NCBI RefSeq assembly: GCF_964340395.1
Contig: NC_135551.1
Span: forward strand, 7,471,063-7,508,062
Length of the DNA stretch: 37,000 nucleotides
Direction: 5' to 3'
DNA from: Glandiceps talaboti
Taxonomy: Eukaryota; Hemichordata; Enteropneusta; Spengelidae
In this document: positions 22,400 through 33,298 of the stretch, one piece after another
How the letters are laid out: every line of letters begins with the position of its first letter
How positions within the stretch are numbered: the first letter of the stretch is position 1
Position numbers and translations under genes: made by a program
The notes under the pieces: model-generated
What the model was told of the DNA's origin: nothing
Databases searched by the model: none
The model's input: only the letters and a program-made list of their open reading frames with translations

Positions 22400-22405
22400 A
22401 ATAAA
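22400..22405 (+). terminator. Candidate poly(A) signal of the element
   Basis: AATAAA lies about 120 nt after the YR stop and before the B1 repeat. Confidence 0.45.
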
Positions 22406-22541
22406 ATAGATATAACATTTCCCGCTACATGGAGGTAGTGCAGTGTGAATAGTGGAATGATTGATGAGGATTGGAGAGGAAGTGGAGTGTTTGGTATATG
22501 TGTGGGCAATAGCTAAGAAACATATGGAATGGGCATGGGAC

Positions 22542-22602
22542 CCTCAGACACTCCACAACTAAATCAATCGAAACAACACTACGCAGTGGGGATAGGGAAC
22601 TA
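22542..22602 (+). repeat. Split direct repeat B1
   Basis: 61 bp identical to 22828-22888. It ends GGGGATAGGGAACTA and abuts A2 directly. Confidence 0.9.
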
Positions 22603-22618
22603 TCTACACTACGTAGTG
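22577..22618. promoter_or_regulatory. Putative recombinase site across the B1/A2 junction
   Basis: Two 12-bp near-identical palindromes, CACTACGCAGTG (22577-22588) and CACTACGTAGTG (22607-22618), flank an 18-bp centre holding AACTA. Paired palindromic arms around a crossover core are typical of tyrosine-recombinase sites. Each arm lies in a different repeat (B and A), so this arrangement exists only where B and A are joined. Confidence 0.45.
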
Positions 22619-22711
22619 ATTGGCTGAGACCATATGAATATACATGAGATAGGGGTAGATAATTGGAGAACCCAAACACCCAGATGTCACATCACATGGA
22701 GGAGGGAAAAC
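22603..22711 (+). repeat. Split direct repeat A2
   Basis: 109 bp matching A1 with four differences (for example GATTGGCTGAG against GATTGGGTGAG). It is followed by GCCC/CACC-rich DNA instead of the promoter sequence found after A1. Confidence 0.9.
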
Positions 22712-22774
22712 GCCCGCCCACCCACCCACCATTGATACAATGCATAGTACTACGTCATGCTAATGAACATATAG

Positions 22775-22792
22775 CACCGTGAGGAGCTTATT
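22775..22792. repeat. 18-bp inverted repeat, right arm
   Basis: CACCGTGAGGAGCTTATT, the exact reverse complement of 15402-15419, in the segment between A2 and B2. Confidence 0.75.
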
Positions 22793-22827
22793 ATCCCTAC
22801 CCTAATTCGTTAACATGGGGGACCAGA

Positions 22828-22888
22828 CCTCAGACACTCCACAACTAAATCAATCGAAACAACACTACGCAGTGGGGATAGGGAACTA
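22828..22888 (+). repeat. Split direct repeat B2 (right end)
   Basis: 61 bp identical to B1. It ends at AACTA (22884-22888), after which host repeat DNA resumes. Confidence 0.9.
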
Positions 22889-23035
22889 ACATGCCCCAAA
22901 AAACATTCCCATCAAATTTCAGGCCAATCTGCCCAGTAGTTTTGGAGTTTAAGTTTTTTGACCAAAAATCACATTTTCCACCCAAAAATGGCTCTAAGTC
23001 GGCTAAATTGCATCATATATTCCATTGGCCAGAGG
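22889..23035 (+). repeat. Host tandem repeat, right part
   Basis: It continues unit 2 after the insertion: CATCAAATTTCAGGCCAATC and AGTTTTGGAGTTT, then the next unit begins at 22951 with AAGTTTTTTGACCAAAAATC. The order of words matches unit 1 at 15061-15192. Confidence 0.7.
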
Positions 23036-23640
23036 GGGTTACCGTGCACCCCTTCCCTCCTTCCTTGCCCCCACAAACCTCCAACATAGGTATTTGTTTG
23101 TTCATTTGAGTCTACTGAATGAGAAACAAAATTTTCACCGTTAACATTTTGGGATGCACTACCTGTTTGGCCCCGATTTCAAATTACATGCCCGTCACAG
23201 AATGGCATCGAAAGGTTGAGGATGGGGGTAACACATTGTCTTCTATATGATACATGCAAGCAAGGACTTTATATAAATCCATTATATGATTGGAACGCTT
23301 AGGAATTTTTTTTTCTAGTGATATAATGTTTGCCATACATATGCCAAGAAATAAAATTTGTGGGAACTTTAAATTGCCGATTTTTTGAAAAACCAAGCAT
23401 TTTTCCGCAAAATGACATAACCTGATACGCATAAGGGGTGTTTTTTTATCCAGTTGTAATATATGTTTATTACCATTTATATAAGAGTTTAAAGTTTGCA
23501 CAATAAAGTAGATACAGGTTGATTATTAGGTAATGGTAGTCAGAAAATAGCATAATGCTAGTCGAGTCCTACCCCATAGACACTGGAATGTTACAACATT
23601 ACTATTACAGCAAAGTAACTAGAGGGCAGTGTAAAGAAAA
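23036..23640. other. No recognisable gene
   Basis: Moderately AT-rich DNA downstream of the host repeat. The minus-strand frame at 23184-23501 has no recognisable domain. Confidence 0.35.
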
Positions 23641-23689
23641 TATCAATTACAAAAAAAAAAAAAAAAATAATTAAATACAAAATGTATAA

Positions 23690-26540
23690 TTAGTGGACAT
23701 AGTCTTTAATGAGTGTGTTTTTTAGAGAATCACGAGATGGTTGCCATCTAATTTTAGGTGGTAGACTTTTCCAAAAGGCTGTACCTGTGAAACATATTGC
23801 AAACTTGCCTACGGACGTGATTACTTTAGGTACGAGATTTCTCCTACCCTTGAACCTAGTACTATACTCGTGAACTAGTGGAGTGCAATAATCTGTAAAA
23901 CGGTGAGGTAACCTGTTGATTAATAAATCATACATGAAAGTACAAAGTTGGAGTTTATGTAGTTTGAATATATCAGGAATTTGAAGTTCACTAAATAAAT
24001 TGTTAGAATGTGCAGAGATACAACTAAAAGTAATAGCCCTGACTGCCATATTTTGAGACTTGTGGATACATGTTAGATGTGACGAATATATGTAGATCCC
24101 CATATTTCAATGCCATAGGTGACGTGTGGTTGAATAAAAGATTTGTATATCAGAATAAGGATATGTTTACGTACAAAATGTCTTAATTTGAACAAAATAC
24201 CAATTTTTTTCCTAACAATGGAGTTTACCACTTGAGGTGTTTATCTAAATAACACCAACAAATGTTGTTGATTCCACTTCATCAATAACCCTACTACTAA
24301 TGTGGAGAGAACCTTCACGGGATATTTATCTCCAAGTGTTTCTAAATAAAATGTAGTTTGTTTTGAGATGATTAATGGTAAGTTTATTTACATTGCACCC
24401 CTTTAATACGTTATTCAAGTGAGCATCAACATTAGATAAATATATATTGTAATGATTGTCAGGAAAAGTGTGAAATAAATTAGAATCATCTGCAAATAAT
24501 CTGAACTAGAAAAAAAGTGGATGAGAAAGCAATGTCGTTGATAAATAACAACAATAAAGTGGGACCTAAAACAGAACCTGTGGCACTCCACATTGAATAA
24601 TACAGTTAGATGATGTGTTACTACTAGCATGGATATATTGGTATCTATCACATAAGTAATCAATGAACCATTTCAGAGGTAATCCCCTAATGCCATAATG
24701 GGCCATTCTCGAAAGAAGAATTTCATGATTAATAGTATCAAAGGCCTTGGAAAAGTCGTGAAAATGCCAAGAGTAACTCTGCCTTCATCGATGAGCTTGA
24801 TAAGAATATTGACAAGGTTAATAAGGGACAACTTTGTGCTATATTTTTTGCGAAACATATTGATGCTCGTAAAGAATATTATTTTTTTTCTATATAATGC
24901 ATTAAACGATTATTTACAATGGTTTCTAATACTTAGCTTAAAAGAGATAACACTGATATTGGCCTGTAGTTGCCAGGGTCATCAGTGGCTCCCTTTTTAA
25001 AGATGGGTATCACTTTTGCTATTTTAAGTGTTGTGGGGAAGATTCCAGAAGAAATAGATAGGTTGAATATATAAGCTAAAGGTTTAGATAGTATTGCTGC
25101 TCCATTAATAAGAAGTTTAACTGTTACATCATCATGACCACACGCCTTTTTAATGGTCAATGAATTTATGAGATTATATACTTTAGCTTGTGTAGTGGGG
25201 TTCATAAAGAATGAATTAGTTAAGGAGTGGATAAGTAGTCTTTACAACTATGATCGGTTGAATTAATGTTACTAGCCAGATTAGGACCTGTTTTAACAAA
25301 ATAATCATTCAAAGCTTCAACAACATCACTGCTCTCAGAGATATACTTCATTAATAGTTTTCCAAGTAACATTTGAATTGCCTTTTTTGTCCATAAAAAC
25401 AGTGCCATAATGCAAAGACAATAACATATTTCGGAATTTTTTGTATGCATCAACAGTTGCACCATGAAAGTTTGAATTTAAAACCTTAGAATAAAGTTTA
25501 TGTTTAGTTTTGATAGATTTCCTAATGGGTCTAGTGATCCAGGGTTTCCCAACAAAAGTTGCTGATTATTTTGGTGGTAATTGGTGCATGCTTGTTACAA
25601 ATCCTACTAAAAATTAAATGAAATCTGTTATAAGCAGCGTTAACATCAGTACAATCATAGACACCTTCCTAGGATGCATTTGCAAGTTCATCACAAAAGC
25701 AAGAAGAGTCATAATGATCACAATTCCGAAATCAATTTTTTGTCTATGAGATATTCTAATAGAATGGTTTTCTACTAACTTAAAGGCAAAAACAGGAAAG
25801 TGATCTGACATATCAGTGGTTAATGTTCGAGAATAGATCTGCTACTGATTTATATTAGTATAGATATGATCAATAATCACTCCAGTTGGTGTAAAAAATA
25901 ACTGATGGAAACAAAGGCACTCCGTGGATGTGAGAAAAGATTCAATACTTACAGAACTAGTTCTATTATTTGCGTCAACATTAAAATCACCCATTAAGAT
26001 AAAGTGGGTTTTTTCTGACCTAAATCTGCTCAGTACACTTAACAAAACCTCTTGAAATTCTACAAGGTCAGTATTTGGTTTCCTATAAATAATACCACCT
26101 ATAGCATGTCTATTACCAGTATGTACCTCCAACCATCGAGATTCTGAATGAATAACATTTACTTCAAGTAATTTATAATTAAGTGATGAATGTATATAAG
26201 CCTCTACCCCACCACCCCGACCTGCGTTACGACAGTTTACTTCAAATGTGTATCCTTTCAAATTACAAGTACTTAAATTGGATGTATCCCAAACCTCGGA
26301 AATACCAATAACAGAGAACTTAGACTGAATTATATATCTTCATATAACAATTTTAAACCTTCAAAATTTATGTTTAAAGACCTAATATTAACATGTGAAA
26401 CACAAACTGATCCGTTTGTTATTACATTATAATAGTCATCAAAACTGGTCTGTGGCAGTGAAGAATAGCATACATCAAATAAATCATTGGAGTCACTGTT
26501 ATCATTATTATCTGTAGTTTATGATAACTGTTACTAAATA
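23690..26540 (-). pseudogene. CR1/Jockey-like LINE ORF2 (endonuclease-RT), decayed
   Basis: Read on the minus strand, segments of one ORF2 lie in order across changing frames. The APE-type endonuclease comes first (NIRSL and ISEVW near 26,400-26,300; GRGGG; ILMGDFNVDA near 26,000; SDHFPVF at 25,811). Next is the RT N-terminal region (ALNDYFVKTGPNLAS near 25,300), fingers (IPIFKKG, NYRPISVLS near 24,960), FRKKYST near 24,850 and DEGRVTLGIF. The catalytic FADD is at 24485-24496. The C-terminal region is at 23690-24103 (QNMAVRAITFS, HSNNLFSEL, LHKLQLCTFMYDLL, LPHRFTDY). Many stops and frameshifts make it non-functional. A T/A homopolymer near 23,650 marks the likely 3' end. CR1, L2 and Jockey relatives cannot be separated by eye. 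Confidence 0.82.
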
Positions 26541-26789
26541 GGAGTTATTCCCAACAAATTATTTCCAGTAAGTAGAGTTCTGCATGTTTATGTCCAGTAC
26601 CACACCAAGTCTGCAATGCAAATCTTTGTGTAAGAGTTGATTGTACTTCATACTTTATGTAAAACTTAGTATAGTGTTCTTGGACATCTGTAGATGGTAG
26701 ATTACGTTGTGCTTAACATTTGGAACAGCGTTCTTGCAATAAGGAGATACTGGTAGCGGATGAGAGAAAACAATGCATGGTTCGAACAT

Positions 26790-27587
26790 CCACAGTTTAG
26801 TGTCACATAATTCTGGATAAATCTGTTTCTCTTGATATAATCAATAGTCTTGACTGAGTATCCTTCTTCACTTATATCTAGCCTTTATTTGTCCACATGA
26901 ACTGATATCGTGCTTGTTTTCTTTGTGTATTCACCTTGCTATTTTGTACAGTAGTTGGCATGTAGCTGGTAGTAGATTCTCGTTGATTTATATCTTTGCG
27001 GTGCTATCCAGACCAAAGTCCTTGGCCTTGGTATTCTTGAATTTCTTTCTGTTGTCATAGACTTCATTTCTTGACTTTCTTGTTGTAAACCTCACAATAA
27101 TGGGTCTAGGCCGTGTCTGTGTTGTAGCTGCAGCTGTGTTGCCACGTTTGTTTTGAACTGTGTAATGTCGATGTCATTTTCGTTTACTGCTGGGTTTGTT
27201 TTCTTGAATATTAATATCACGGTATCGATAACATATTCACCACCTTTCTCTGGTACACAACCAACCTCAAGGTTCATTCTGCGGTTGTACTGATAAAGGC
27301 TCGCCAGGTCGTCTTCGACTATTTTCAGTTGTTGGCTCAGGTGCATATTTTCGTCTTGTAGGTTTGCGTTAGCTCGTTCTATGGTTTCCACATGAGTTGA
27401 CATTTCTTCGTATTTTGCATTGGAGAAAGTCCATGGAGTTATTCAGCTCAGTTTGCATTTGTTTGACTTCTTGTATGTCGGTAGCAATATTTGTGAACTG
27501 TATAATGATAGGCTGTAGTAATCTTTGGAACTGGTCTGTAGTAGGGACGTCATCACCTAGTCTCGGCGTGACGAATGAGCTGAACAA
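26790..27587 (-). pseudogene. LINE ORF1, decayed
   Basis: The minus-strand ORF1 lies upstream of the ORF2 above. It begins MFSSFVTPRLGDD, has a coiled-coil-like stretch (VKQMQTELNNSMDFLQ; then ERANANLQDENMHLSQQL), and a segment resembling the RNA-binding core of CR1/L2-type ORF1 proteins (YQYNRRMNLEVGCVPEKGG). After a frame change near 27,090 a conserved C-terminal region can still be followed (RPIIVRFTTRKSRNEVYDNR, then KNTKAKDFG and IYINENLLP). At least two frame breaks are present. ORF1 proteins act as nucleic-acid chaperones in the retrotransposition particle. Confidence 0.7.
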
Positions 27588-27599
27588 GAAAAGGTAGTT

Positions 27600-29425
27600 T
27601 TTGTTTTATCTTCAGAATGCCAAAACAATAGTCCATGTGATACATCGTTGTGTACCACATTAGTTATATTATAAAAACAACATAATTGAATATATTCCCC
27701 TTTCAATAGACATAAAGAGCTAAACAATTGGATTCCCTTTACATATATATTTTAACAACCCTTACATTTTGACATAATAATCATATCTAACTAATGCCAA
27801 TATCTCCGTACACTAAAAAGTTCATGTTAACATGTGGGCTGCTTCAGGCAGAATGGGCCCTTATGTCGTGGTCTTACATTTTGAGTTTAATACGTTCAAA
27901 CACAATATGGCGCTTTAAACCGGAATGGCGGCTATAGAAGGCCTCCTAACTTCATATGTACGAAAGTCATACATGATATATTACCTCGGAAATTAATAAA
28001 GCTTTGTCCATTGTGAATTTGGGTGTCATTTTTCCCCAAAAAAATAACTAGTATATGTTGCTAAAACATGAAAAGGAACTTTTATTAAGGACGGTTTTCT
28101 ACTGATGTAATAAAGTCACATGCCACACATTTCCGCCAATTCTGTGAGTGACAAACACGAAATAATTTTGTGATTATTTTTCATGTATTTTATTGAATAA
28201 AAAGATCATTTATTAATACCCATCGCCAACAAATACACAATACATTAAATTAAAGTTTTAAAATACGATTGACTTCAATAATTTTCCAAGCCAAAATTAG
28301 TATCTTAACTTGAATATTAACATAATGCCACCCTCATTTAAATGATCATATTACTGAGAAATATAAGCCATATAATCAAACGAAAGATTGTGTATCAAAT
28401 ACCATAACCAAATTATCAAACGTGACCCTTAACTTGCCTATACAAAGCTAGACATTTTAAATTTCAATCTTTAATTGAATTCAGTAGACAGTTTATTCCC
28501 ATCATGATAACTGTAAAAACTATTCAACAAGCTCTTTTCTAATATGATTGGAGATGATTTCAAATATGTGATTGTAAGAGCTTTTTCTTTGTCGTACATG
28601 ATTCATATATTTATTCCTTGACGTAGTATGCTCCTTGGAAATAACTGTTATTTCTTAAATAAATACTAAAATCAATTTTTAGTTCAAATCAATGAAAAGA
28701 ATCAGGCGTCATCTGACAAACTTAAGAATTCAATATGAGCCTTTTAAGAATTTAATATGGAAACCAACAATAGTGTTAGCATTATGAATAATTAAATATT
28801 GGCGATTTCCTTGAAAACAGGAGGGTAAATTTGTTTTATTAATTCATAAGTACTTCCGACAAAACCTTTGGTTTCCAGGTAAATTAGTCCTTGAGGCGCA
28901 TTCTACCTTAAGGGATACAATGAAATGTTTGCATATTGTAATTTCACATGACAATCTACGAATTTGGAAATTTTCTATTAGAAAACAAGTACATGTAGTT
29001 CCCCACTATTGAGGCACTGCATTTTTTTCAGCATTTTATTGTTGTATGTTATGCCATGCTTGTTGGGTATGCACTCACCTAAGGATAAATGTATCAATAT
29101 TGTAATTATGATCATCTTTCAAATATAAAATATTTTGACACATGCATAATCATGTAGTATATCAATATGTCTAGGTTTAAGTAATGATAATTCATACAGT
29201 GACGATTAGATGGGATGACATAGATATGAGCATTTTCATATTTTACTGAGAAATTTCTCAGTATAACCCTTTCCTTTCTTACATCAATATAAAGAAATAT
29301 TGACCCACCCCTAATTCCTCCAGCCCTAAGGTTTTTTAAGCAAATATCAATCTGAAAAAACATTATTTGGAATAACGTAACTTTATGGGGTTCATAATCT
29401 GGTGGTTTTCAAGGAAATTGGCAAT
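27600..29425. other. No recognisable gene
   Basis: AT-rich intergenic or 3'-flanking DNA between the LINE and the sulfotransferase gene. The one modest frame (29112-29363, minus) has no recognisable domain. Confidence 0.35.
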
Positions 29426-29431
29426 CATCTA

Positions 29432-29437
29432 TTTATT
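29432..29437 (-). terminator. Candidate poly(A) signal of the sulfotransferase gene
   Basis: AATAAA on the minus strand, about 130 nt after the stop codon of the sulfotransferase exon. Confidence 0.5.
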
Positions 29438-29567
29438 TGATACGTTTAACACAGTATTAACTAACATGATTTCTGGCGCAGGGGAGCCTCTAGCAAATAC
29501 CATGACAACATGATTGCAAACCTCTGCGGGTAATATCCACCCGGTCATGTCAGATGGACTATACACT

Positions 29568-30555
29568 TCAACAATCCCACTTCCGCTGTTTATCAGTAAC
29601 AATTTGCTTAGTTTTAATCGGGCCCTTTCCAAGCATTAGGCAATAGTCAGACTTAGGTTCCTGCTGATCTCTACACTGAACATCAACTTCATTTTGAACA
29701 GATCTAAGCTTTGCAATGTCTGCTTCAAAATCTCCCTCATAATTTTTGACTTTTTCCCAGAACGTTTTGTTAAAATATTCGTACAATGCTATGTCCAATG
29801 GTGAGTTTTCTTTGATTATAGATTCCATATCCGGTGTGATGGGATGCCGCATTTCTTTGCCAACTCTGTGACGTCTGATAACCATATCTTCATATTCCCA
29901 ACACATCATCTTTCGTAATAAGACGAGTGATTCGTCGTAGTATTCTGTCAACATCACTAAATCAAGTTCACTATCAAGATTCCTAATTGAATTATGGATG
30001 AACGTATCGTTGTCTATTTTCGGATTTCCTATTAACCTCTCAAAATAGGCACTAAAATGAGGTGGTTTCAGTTTAATAGTATTGTTTTTTGAGACGATGG
30101 TTTGCAAATACGCTGAGAAAGGATTTGAAAATTGATGAAAATACCTATTATTCGCAGAGCGATAGTAGAATAAGGATTCTGTCCTTGTTACTGGTGTTCT
30201 CAGAATTGTAAAATATTTGCCATTCTTTATGATTTTATCCAGTGCTACTCGACGATAATTGATATGGTTTGCAATAAAGTTGTAACCTGGGAAATTTGTA
30301 CAATTGTAAGAATGAATCATCACATTGTTACTAGTTTCGTTAATACGTATCAATGATCCTTTACCTAGAGCGGCAACAAGGTCATGTTTTACACCATACC
30401 GGAATAAAAGTGTAGCCATGGTACTGCCACCAGTTTTTGAAGTTTTTATGAATACGAAGTCGCGTTGAGGTTTGCATGGTAGTTTCAAGGGTGATATTAC
30501 CATATTCGTTGATTGCTGGGCAACGTTACCTTGCGTGTTAGCTAGGATTGTCTTT
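29568..30555 (-). CDS. Galactose-3-O-sulfotransferase-like protein, exon 2 (catalytic domain)
   Basis: This exon holds the whole sulfotransferase domain. It starts after a TTGTTTTCAG acceptor; the split codon is completed from exon 1, giving a 361-aa protein. The PAPS 5'-phosphosulfate-binding loop is FIKTSKTGGSTMATLLFRYG and the 3'-phosphate-binding motif is FTILRTPVTRTESLFYY, both typical of the GalCer/Gal 3-O-sulfotransferase family (Sulfotransfer, Gal3ST type). FIANHINYRR and ALYEYFNKTFW are also family-like. Such enzymes transfer sulfate from PAPS to the 3-OH of galactose on glycolipids or glycoproteins in the Golgi. Vertebrate members are about 400-480 aa, so this is short at the C-terminus. 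An in-exon ATG at 30503 would drop the membrane anchor. The gene symbol is left blank because the orthologue within the family cannot be told. Confidence 0.88.
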
Positions 30556-30599
30556 CTGAAAACAAGACAAGTATAAACCCCATGATTAACATATTACAT

Positions 30600-31260
30600 A
30601 AATTGTGTTCTTATATAACACGACCAAACCATCCGTTTGCTGGCTTTATATTAGGCCTACAGGTAGGCAGTGTGGTTGCGATAACAGACAAACTATGGGA
30701 ATTTCATATGCTGACATAACTTCCATATTACTTGACGGAGTATTACATTTAAAACAAAGCACAAATGCACTGAAAATTAACATGCACACTAGTTGGGAGT
30801 TTTGTAGAATATTATATTTATAAATAAACGACTATGGATCGATATATATACTACAGGTAGTCCAATTGTAGTCTAAATTATGATCTACATTATTTCAGTT
30901 ATTCTAAGTATGATTTTTATGTTTCAATATTCGTTCGTCCCCCAAGACTACAGACACTCTTTATATTTGCTAGTCTAAAATGGCGACCTTACGCAGAATC
31001 TGATTGGTCGAATACATAAGCTATTTAAAGTGCGCAATGGGGTCACATGATGAATCCATAATTAGGTGTCATCATGAGAGGTTTTATGCTAAACAGATTC
31101 TATTGTAATCTAATTTATGTTAATTGTGCACATTATTGTGGCAAGGTGTGGCATAAATACTGCCAGCTTTAAATTGCAGGATGAGTAAAAATTCAAATAA
31201 CTCAAAATGGCAGTTAGAATTAGAATAGCTGAAATAGTGTAGTATTAGCGTTTAACTTAG
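30600..31260. other. Intronic DNA without recognised elements
   Basis: AT-rich DNA. ACTACAGGTAG at 30852 and again at 31270, and similar ATTGTAGTCTAAATTATG and ATTGTAATCTAATTTATG phrases near 30868 and 31103, hint at decayed terminal-repeat copies. Confidence 0.35.
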
Positions 31261-31310
31261 TTCTTCTATACTACAGGTAGGCTAAGTTATGTTTAGACCT
31301 ACTCATATAT

Positions 31311-31366
31311 GACTGTAGTTAGTCACGTGTGGGCTAATAATCTATGTAAGGATGGTCCTAATAAGC
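31311..31366 (+). repeat. Probable left inverted terminal repeat of the DIRS-like remnant
   Basis: The stretch ending AAGGATGGTCCTA is the diverged reverse complement of 34966-35022 (TAGGACCATCCTT and about 35 further bases at roughly three quarters identity). Confidence 0.5.
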
Positions 31367-31522
31367 AAGAAATAAGTAAGACTATCTCATTCTGAGGACT
31401 GAGTAATTATCTGCATTTCAAAGATTTAGCAGATAATTGCTATCTGTTTGGTATGCAAATAAATTTGTCAAGTGCAGTTGCCACAAGCGCTATTGCGTGA
31501 TTGGTCAATATATGCTAACAGG

Positions 31523-31538
31523 TGTAACAAGTGTTACA
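31523..31538. promoter_or_regulatory. Inverted repeat upstream of the DIRS-like gag
   Basis: TGTAACA-AG-TGTTACA, a 7-nt-arm palindrome, lies just before the TATA box at 31543. Confidence 0.35.
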
Positions 31539-31542
31539 GGCA

Positions 31543-31548
31543 TATAAA
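31543..31548 (+). promoter_or_regulatory. Candidate TATA box of the DIRS-like remnant
   Basis: TATAAA lies 55 nt before the gag ATG, with an inverted CCAAT motif (GATTGG at 31499-31504) about 40 nt further upstream. Order and spacing fit a Pol II core promoter. Confidence 0.45.
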
Positions 31549-31602
31549 GAGTGTTGAAAGGCCGATGTGTTCAATCTCGGTTGCTAACACCCACGGTCAG
31601 AC

Positions 31603-32240
31603 ATGGAAGAAAAAGACAGAGACGATTCCACCAAGGAAAACGAACAACAGCCAGACTTTAATGCAGTTCTATCCTCAAAAGTGGCCAGCATAACTGATTC
31701 GGTTTCCGCAGTGGTGGAAGATTGCCTTCAGAAATTCAAGGGAGATCTCGCTGAAGAGAATGAAGAGGCCATTTTGTCAGCAGCAAAAAGAGCAAGAGGC
31801 GAAAGATACATATTTAAGAAGGTCGGCAAGCTAAGCTTTCCTTCAATAAAGCTAAGGAGGCCTTAAATCAAGGTATTCACTTAGTTTTTCGTCGTATGAA
31901 ATTGACAAAGTTGGCCGACAAGAGCGAGTTCGGGTGGTACACTGTCAACGAATATTTATCTGACTAACTAGCATCAGACACGGGTGATGAGAAAAGAGTT
32001 CAGCGTTCAGAATTTAGAGCACAAAGCCATAATCGCCGACAACAGAGTCGTTCAAATATCCAGCAGTGAACTCCTAGTGTTGTTAATAATAGCGATATTC
32101 AACACCAGCTGCCCTTCAGAGAAGCCTTTGCCAAAAATCCACGACTCGGCCCTTGTTTTAAATGTGGGCAATTCGGGCACCTCCAGAAACTTTGCACATT
32201 GCCAAAACTTCAGTACCGTAATAACTCCAACCCGTCCACC
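31603..32240 (+). pseudogene. DIRS-like gag, frameshifted
   Basis: It opens with ATG (MEEKDRDDSTKENEQQ, acidic and disordered-looking) and passes [18 protein letters not shown]. After a stop it can be followed in other frames through [12 protein letters not shown] and LASDTGDEKRVQRSEFRAQ to a zinc knuckle, CFKCGQFGHLQKLC (CX2CX4HX4C), near 32157-32198. The LADKSEFGW...GDEKR block before a CCHC knuckle is a pattern I associate with DIRS-type Gag proteins of marine invertebrates. At least two frame changes and several stops inactivate it. Confidence 0.65.
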
Positions 32241-32394
32241 TCTGCAAACCAGCCTTGAGCTTGAAGATGAATTGCAAGAATCAGAAAATGTAATAGACAC
32301 TGAATTTAACACTGATACTCATTCAGACACGTTTTCTTTCAACCCAAACATTCGCATTTTTTCTGAAGTTGATAGGCTATCTTGTCATGAGTCG

Positions 32395-33298
32395 GTTGTA
32401 GGTGGGTTAAGAACGAAATGTATCTTTTTGGGAAAATGTGCTTCAATGCCCAGAATATGTTAACAATATTCTTCTCTGTGGTTACAAATTGCCATTCATG
32501 AGTATTCCTCCACCATGTTTCTTAAAAAACAATCTCTCTAGTAGAAAACATCCTCGTTTTGTTGAAGATGCCATAACTAAACTGATCAACACCGGTTGTA
32601 TTTCAGAGCATTCGTCTCCTTTTTTTTTTGGTGAAACCCTTAACCGTAGCAGAAGGCAAGACGCTCAGTCTTGTTTTAGATCGAAGTCATGTAAATCAGT
32701 TTCTTGTTTTGCCTCATTTTCGTTATGAAGACCTCAGAACGCTTGCTCAAATGTTCGTAGAAAATTACTATTTTTTCAGCTGGGATTTAAAGTCGGGATA
32801 TCATTAGGTCGATATTTTTCAAGAACATCAGAAATTTCTCGGTTTCAAGAGGGATTTCGATGGTAAAGTCGGGTATTTAACATTTCAAGTCATCAACATG
32901 TTTTGGCTTTACAACGCTCCTAAGACCGTTAGTTAAACAGTGGTGTTCTATGTCTCACGCGTCAATCATATATCTCGACGACGGTATTTCTGGTCATGAA
33001 TCGCTAATGTCCACCAAAGCTGCGAGCACCATCCAAAGAAAAGACCTTCTTGATGCTTGTTTCAAAGAAAACCACGAACCTCAGCAAATCGGCGAATGGC
33101 TAGGATTTTATTCGTATGGAGTTCTCCCTTCCGCAAAAGAAAATGGAAAAAAATAAGTCTAGCATTTCAGAAATGCTTTTGTTAAACAAATGCCAGCTGA
33201 CAAAAAACACAGGTTTCCTCATATCATTGTCTCTCGCGGTAGGGCCGATCTCGCGTCTCTTTACAAGGCAAATGTATTCTTGGCTAATCCAGTGCCAA
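32395..33298 (+). pseudogene. DIRS-like reverse transcriptase, frameshifted
   Basis: RT segments in order are GYKLPFMSIPPPCFLKNN, RKHPRFVEDAITKLINTGCI, then in another frame the FRYEDLRTLAQMF and FFSWDLKSGYH region (the catalytic Asp motif). Next come YLDDGISGHES at about 32969-33001 (YLDD active site) and QIGEWLGF, and then FLISLSLAVGPISRLFTRQM near 33214-33274. This order is that of YR-retrotransposon RTs and differs from LINE RT. Stops and several frame changes break it. After about 33298 the sequence changes to a LINE 3' end, so RNase H and YR are missing. Confidence 0.75.

Larger units (their letters stand above)
15273..22888 (+). mobile_element. Ngaro-like tyrosine-recombinase retrotransposon
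   Basis: This 7.6-kb element has the split direct repeat architecture of Ngaro/PAT-type YR retrotransposons: A1 at the left, then the body, then B1, A2 and B2 at the right. The body encodes, in order, a spliced gag, an RT plus RNase H with a C-terminal extension, and a tyrosine recombinase, all on the plus strand. No methyltransferase domain is seen between RNase H and YR, which favours Ngaro over DIRS/PAT. There is no target-site duplication; instead AACTA occurs at the left boundary, the B1/A2 junction and the right boundary. A 1,248-bp internal duplication inflates the length, and an undisrupted form would be about 6.4 kb. RT/RNase H is broken, so this copy is unlikely to be autonomous. 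Confidence 0.88.
31268..33298 (+). mobile_element. Degenerate DIRS-like YR element (left terminal repeat, gag, RT)
   Basis: Plus-strand remnant inside the sulfotransferase intron. From left to right it has a terminal region, a promoter-like segment, gag (31603 onward), and RT up to about 33298, where it is cut by a LINE 3' end. RNase H and YR are not found. Sequence related to the left end in inverted orientation occurs at 34966-35030, which fits the inverted terminal repeats of DIRS elements. Confidence 0.7.

Noticed and set aside
29429-29632. Extra C-terminal coding region of the sulfotransferase in another frame
   Set aside because: It overlaps the end of the main frame, has no family motif, and no suitable splice pair links it to the catalytic exon.
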